NCBI RefSeq assembly: GCF_014529535.1
Contig: NW_023504014.1
Coordinates: 1,860,001 to 1,924,000 of the forward strand
Length of the DNA stretch: 64,000 nucleotides
DNA from: Bradysia coprophila
Lineage: Eukaryota; Arthropoda; Insecta; Diptera; Sciaridae
Direction: 5' to 3'
Made by a program: the position numbers and the translations under genes
The notes under the pieces: model-generated
The model's database searches: none
Told to the model about the DNA's origin: nothing
Seen by the model: the letters and a program-made list of their open reading frames with translations, nothing else
Part shown: piece by piece, positions 59,382-64,000 of the stretch
Position numbering within the stretch: the first letter of the stretch is position 1
Layout of the letters: every line of letters begins with the position of its first letter

Positions 59382-62300
59382 TTACGACAACCCACCTTTT
59401 CTGCCGAAAAACAACGAACTAATACTACCGACAAAACTTTGTGCAACGGATTGCTGAATCGTTGGCCGTTCCTCTTTTTTCGGACTGTCTGCCGTACGTG
59501 AATTGCTTTCATTATTGCTGCGGCTCACCCGCCCCAAATCCGGTCGCATTTTGCCCGCCACTGTTCCCAGATCAGGCCGTTGACCATTCGCTCCATTGAT
59601 CAGACCTCTTCTACTTTTCTGTCGTTGCATTTGTTTCAGTCTGCCATCAGCGGGTTGATTTACCGTTTGTCCAGCATTTAAATTTCGACTGGGAGACGGA
59701 TGGTGCGCCGCAGGTTTCGACGCCGTTGATTTATTGCCTTCGATTCGATCAACCGAACTGGTTGTCGAACATTCACTGTTTGTATCACTGTCGAGGTCAC
59801 TACCCGTAACCTGGCTCAATGCTGACCGAATGGATCCGCGATCGAAGGCATAACCGTCTTCACCTCGTTGTGAAATGTTTTTCAGACTAGTAAGCTGTGC
59901 CATTGGACTTGCCGTTCGAGAGCGGGCGCCCGTTAAGGACGGTGATCCTTGCAGTGCCAGTGGACTAATGCCGACGGGTTGATGTGATGTGATGATATTA
60001 TCTAGGCCAAGACTTTCCACCTTTTCCATCAAACGGATGGAACGTAATGCTCTCTGTTCTTGACGTGACAGCAACACCTTGTTACGAGCGGACATTGGTC
60101 GTGATGATCGACTTGTTTCGCCAACAATTTTACGGCGCAGCATATCGGCACCAGAGCTAATAAAACCAGTGAGTAACGTCTGATCACGTTCCGGGGAACG
60201 AGAACGAGTTGGTGATCCTTCTGTTAAGTGATAAAACAAGATGTCAACTGTCAACTGTCAACGATAAATTATGCTAATGACTCTTACCAGGACTGTTGCA
60301 TGGTGTTACTGTTGGAGAGTAATTAGGACCAGCTGGTGTGTTAAGTGCGCTTGGTGTGACTGCTTTAATGCCTCGTTCGTTTAGCATTGATGCCAATCCA
60401 GAATTAACAGAAAATGTGGAGCACGAATTCCGTCGTGATAAACTGTGCCGAGGTGTTTGTGGGGGACTAAAAGAAATGAAAATTTAGATTTCGGCTTAGA
60501 AGCGCAGTAATTTTCCAACTAAATACCTGGGATGCCTCGAGCTACTAACGGAAGCTAAGCGAGATGACATTTGTGACTGTGGTAAACTGGATGTAACGGA
60601 CATACCATCGTCTGGATGCATTACTGTACTGTTTGTGTAAGTATAAACGCTGCCGTAGGTTTGGAACTGTTTACCAGGGTTATCATCAGCATCTTCTTCC
60701 ACATCTGACAATGAATACATATGCAACCCTAATTCATCCAATCCACGTCCACCACGAATAGTAACTCCAGGCCGTTCGTCTAGCAATCCGCTTAAAGTGG
60801 GTGTAGCTAAACGGTTCCAGTGATGCAAAGTTTGTGATCCTTCCATTGGCTTGACAATTTGCAATTTTTCCGGAAGACGCCAGTGATTGGAAGATATACC
60901 AGACAATCCTGATGATCCGGTTGACATGATACTGTCAGGTGTTCGAATTCCCAACGGCATAGTCGGTCCCTCGTCATAAGTATAAGTTCCGGGTGGCGCA
61001 TTTGACAACATTGAACGTCGCGCTAAAAGTGTTGCAGGAGTAAGTCGTTTCAAAGCCGCTTCAAGGTCCTTCGCTCCTGGGGCTGTAAGCCAATAAAAAC
61101 CAATTAAATGAAACGTCCGTTGGCTAAAAACAAAAACATTTTGACAGTTTACCTCCAGGAACACCTTGTGGAGCCTTCGCTGGATAGTTGTCTTCCGAAT
61201 CGGAAGTTAAACTTTCTCTCGAATAGCTCTTCGCACCCATGGAACTGGGATATGTGGATGCAGAGTAAACCGAACCTCCATGATTTGAGTTTTGTCCACT
61301 TCCAGGATAGGCGTAGGCTGACATTCGAGTCTGTGACGACGAACTCAATGACATAGCTCCGAGCTGTGACATTCCATCGGAGAATTGGCCAGTTTTTGAA
61401 GCACAACGTACTGTTTCAAACACTTTTTTATATCCAGGCACATTCGTTTTTCCGCCGCCGATACCACGGTCAGATGCTATACCGGAATCCAAACTATTAT
61501 CCGAAAACAATGAGGATTCCATCAATTCAGATTGCAGTGAATCGACTGGTGCACATCCCATTCCTATTCCGGGAATGAAATTACTTCTAACCATGGGTTG
61601 GCCACGTTTTCTTTGGTTGCGCAACTGTTCTTGGGTCTCTTGCAACAGTGACAAGACTTCCTGATATCGTGCTTTAAATTCAGCTAATTCAGATGCCAAC
61701 AAATTTTGATTTTCTTCGGTGATACTAAGCCGCGATATTTGCTCTTCATTTTCGCAGGTCAGCTGATGCAATCGTAGTTCGGCCTCAGCTAATTTCGCAG
61801 TTAAGTTAATGATTTGCTCATGTTGAAATTTGTTCTCTTCTTTGTAGCGTTCCAATTCCAAACTCAAACCGTCGTACTGATAGTTTGCACTATTCAGCTG
61901 CTGTGTTATGTCTTCCATTAGTTTGCGTTCAGCTTCTTCCACTTCATCGGTTTCTTTAACCAATTGCGTTGCCTCTGCCCGTAGCGACTTATTTTCGACC
62001 TCTAAACTGCTGATTTTGCGTTGCAACAAGTCCAAATTGATATTTTTCGACACCACTGGCGTGCCTGTAGTAATAGTAAACAAAAATTGGATTAGCTATG
62101 CGTAATAGTTGTCGATTAGATACACGTTAGACGCGTCGAACAACTAAGTCGTAACTGAATTTACCCGCAGTTGTTGTCATTTCAGACGAAAAATGATAAA
62201 TGTAAATCATATGAACGAATTAATCAGCAAACAATTCAGATAACCGCAGTTTTTATTACGCTCAATTAATGATAACCAACACAGTCGTGCATTGTGCAAA

Positions 62301-63089
62301 CATGTGCTGCTAAAATAGATTAACAAATTGTTGCTTCGCAGACTTATTTTTGGGATGTTTTCATGTCGTTTGTCTGTTCAATTTGTTATTCATGTGAAGA
62401 TCAAAGAAAGGTGAAAATTTTACGATTTACGACACATTGCGTGAGTGAGATTATGATGTAAGTGAACTTTGATGAGACGGATGACATTCCAGTAACGATT
62501 ACGATCTTAAGAAAACTTCTTTAGAATCCCCTGGACAAGTTATGAAAAGAACAGAGTCTGACAGTCTGACAACAATGCTGCCAAGGCTAGATTGTAGGCT
62601 AGATACGTTAGTTGCGAGAGAATTGCAGACTTCAACTACTTTTACAACCACTTGAGGATTTAAGCGAAAAAGTTGAACTAGTGGCAAAAGTAGTTACAAA
62701 AATCGTATCTAGCCTTGACAGCAGTGTTGCCAGACTCCGTTTTTTTACAACTACTTCAAGAGAACAAACAATTTTCGGTTAATTAAAATGCAACTTCAAA
62801 GTCCACTCACTGGTTTCGCTTCCAGCTTCCTCATCATTGGTTAAAGCTGCTAGCAATGCACTTTTCGTATGCACCTCATATGTGAGTTGCGCCAAATTTT
62901 CATTGGCCACCTTCACTTCACCCTCCAGTTCGGCCACACGATTTTCCAAGCGAGTATTTTGTGTTAGTAGTTCTTTGCCAATTTGTACGGTCAATTCGAG
63001 ATCCTTTTCCTTTTCCTCTAGCAGACGAGTTACAGCTTCAATGTCATCGTATGTTCGGGTCATTTGGCTTACACGATTACCACATAAAA
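59382..63089 (-). CDS. milt: Milton / TRAK kinesin adaptor for mitochondrial transport, 5' incomplete
   Basis: Adaptor that links mitochondrial Miro to kinesin-1 and dynein for axonal transport. Five minus-strand exons, 63089-62811, 62064-61153, 61082-60527, 60466-60288 and 60220-59382, join in phase and code for 920 residues to the stop. In order: the end of the HAP1-N coiled coil ([19 protein letters not shown]), a second long coiled coil (exon 2, ending near QEQLRNQ), a YKKVFETVR segment, the conserved [19 protein letters not shown] block of the TRAK domain (exon 3), [16 protein letters not shown] (exon 4), a Ser/Arg-rich region, and the C-terminus [18 protein letters not shown]. Exon 1 starts at an acceptor with 2 nt finishing a codon, so the gene continues upstream; the first part of HAP1-N is not seen. 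Introns are 60-849 bp. The long intron 62065-62810 holds a foldback. Confidence 0.95.
62562..62737. repeat. Small foldback element in milton intron
   Basis: Inverted ends CAGTCTGACAACAATGCTG / CAGCAGTGTTGCCAGACTC enclose TAGCCTTGAC-type arms with a loop of about 100 bp. About 176 bp, non-coding, MITE-like. No clear target duplication, partly because GTCTGACA is duplicated at the left edge. Confidence 0.6.
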
Positions 63090-63938
63090 CTGGAAATAGA
63101 AAAATCGGAAAATATTTTTAAAAAAAATTGTTTGTCAAACGTTGAGATGAAAATGAAAAATTTGGGCTAAAAATAAAATTGGGAAAGTTGACGCAATACC
63201 AACTGATTTGTTGCATAAAGGAAAGTCTAACAAAAAACAAACGTTTTCTAATTGCCAATTGAATTTGTGTGTGTTTCTTTTGTGAGTTGTGTTCATACAT
63301 CTATGTTAAAGAAACAGAACGTTTTTTATCGTCGAGCTTTATAGTTTTCTAGCGTTCTGTGAAGCGGAAAAGAACTTTAAATTTGATTGTTCTTCAGCAA
63401 TTGACGTTGTTATCTTATCGTCGATTACAAAACAAGTTTATGATAAGCGACAATAAGCCTGAAAAATACTACTAATCCACAGAGCTTATGACTTTATTTT
63501 TCATTGCTTAGTCCTATGCGTAGGAAAAATCAACGGAGATGTTTTGAAAATGGTTTTGCTTGATTATGAAATTATCAAACAATTTTCTAATACTAACTTA
63601 TTGAACGATTGAACCTGCCCGCCTCCCATTCCCGTTCAGATTCCAAAAACTTTTGGAAATTACTATTTAATAAAGTTAACTAATGTGTTTAGTTGACAAC
63701 AATGATAGTAAACAGTCTGAGTGTAAATGTTGAAAAACCTGCACTGCACAATAGACGGCAATAAACGACACAAATTTTCGACTATTTAATCTCCCGGATA
63801 GGTGTGTCCGATTAAAAAAAAAAACAAACGAAAATCTTATGTCTATGAATGTTGTTCCATTGAACTGTGTTATAACACTGTGTCGAAATAATTTAGTTTG
63901 ATTGGACAAATATAAACCATAGGGATTGCATAAAGTAC

Positions 63939-64000
63939 CTTCACCCCGACGTCTGCGACGGTCATTTTTCTGAACTGATAACGATGAACTAGCACTATCA
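63939..64000 (-). CDS. Possible upstream milton exon, cut by the window edge
   Basis: The minus-strand frame DSASSSLSVQKNDRRRRRG ends at the donor GAAG|GTACTT in phase 1, exactly the phase needed to join the exon starting at 63089 (two leftover bases). It does not look like the expected HAP1-N start, so it may be an alternative N-terminal exon of milton, or part of another gene. Ser- and Arg-rich, 62 bp visible. Confidence 0.45.

Overview
The window is animal nuclear DNA, most likely from a fly (Diptera). It is strongly AT-rich, genes are split by short introns of about 53-91 bp with GT-AG borders, and the gene models read like insect orthologues: a derailed/RYK receptor, a CYP9-like P450, an insect-type heme peroxidase and milton/TRAK. 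A nematoceran such as a fungus gnat would fit, but the sequence alone does not settle this. All exon borders below were read by eye from splice sites, reading phase and family similarity.

Layout. Positions 1-24045 hold no recognisable gene, only AT-rich DNA with foldback elements; this stretch is probably the 5' region or a large first intron of the RYK gene. Positions 24046-28034 (+) carry seven exons of that RYK/derailed pseudokinase receptor, from the WIF domain to the stop. Positions 28035-32650 are repeats, including a tRNA-derived sequence next to a hAT-type MITE. Positions 32653-34490 (-) are a complete five-exon P450. Positions 34491-42401 are repeats. Positions 42402-43764 (-) are a small four-exon gene for an AROS/RPS19BP1-like protein, with a MITE in its last intron. 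Positions 46222-51405 are a 5.2-kb satellite of about 70 monomers of about 74 bp with higher-order structure. Positions 52451-54640 (+) are a three-exon secreted heme peroxidase with a readable TATA/initiator promoter. Positions 55619-55781 (+) are a decayed DDX19/Dbp5 helicase fragment. From 59382 to the right edge (-) lies milton/TRAK, open at its 5' end.

The genes are functionally unrelated (Wnt5-type guidance receptor, detoxification, ribosome biogenesis or SIRT1 regulation, secreted peroxidase, mitochondrial transport), so no pathway or operon logic joins them. What stands out is the repeat landscape. There are at least nine foldback or dispersed families. Two of them show 8-bp target duplications and hAT-like ends (five elements, four with clear duplications). 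One is a 1.26-kb element packed with about thirty near-palindromes of the type ACGATATTATCGT. One is a composite family with GTGACGCAAGTCC ends that encloses different interiors sharing one 3' segment. The satellite sits in a relic of a dispersed repeat type that itself carries internal tandem repeats, which suggests how it arose.

I found no clear new gene system. The best candidates for follow-up are the higher-order satellite, the palindrome-dense element, the composite foldback family, and the peroxidase whose heme-pocket residues are altered.
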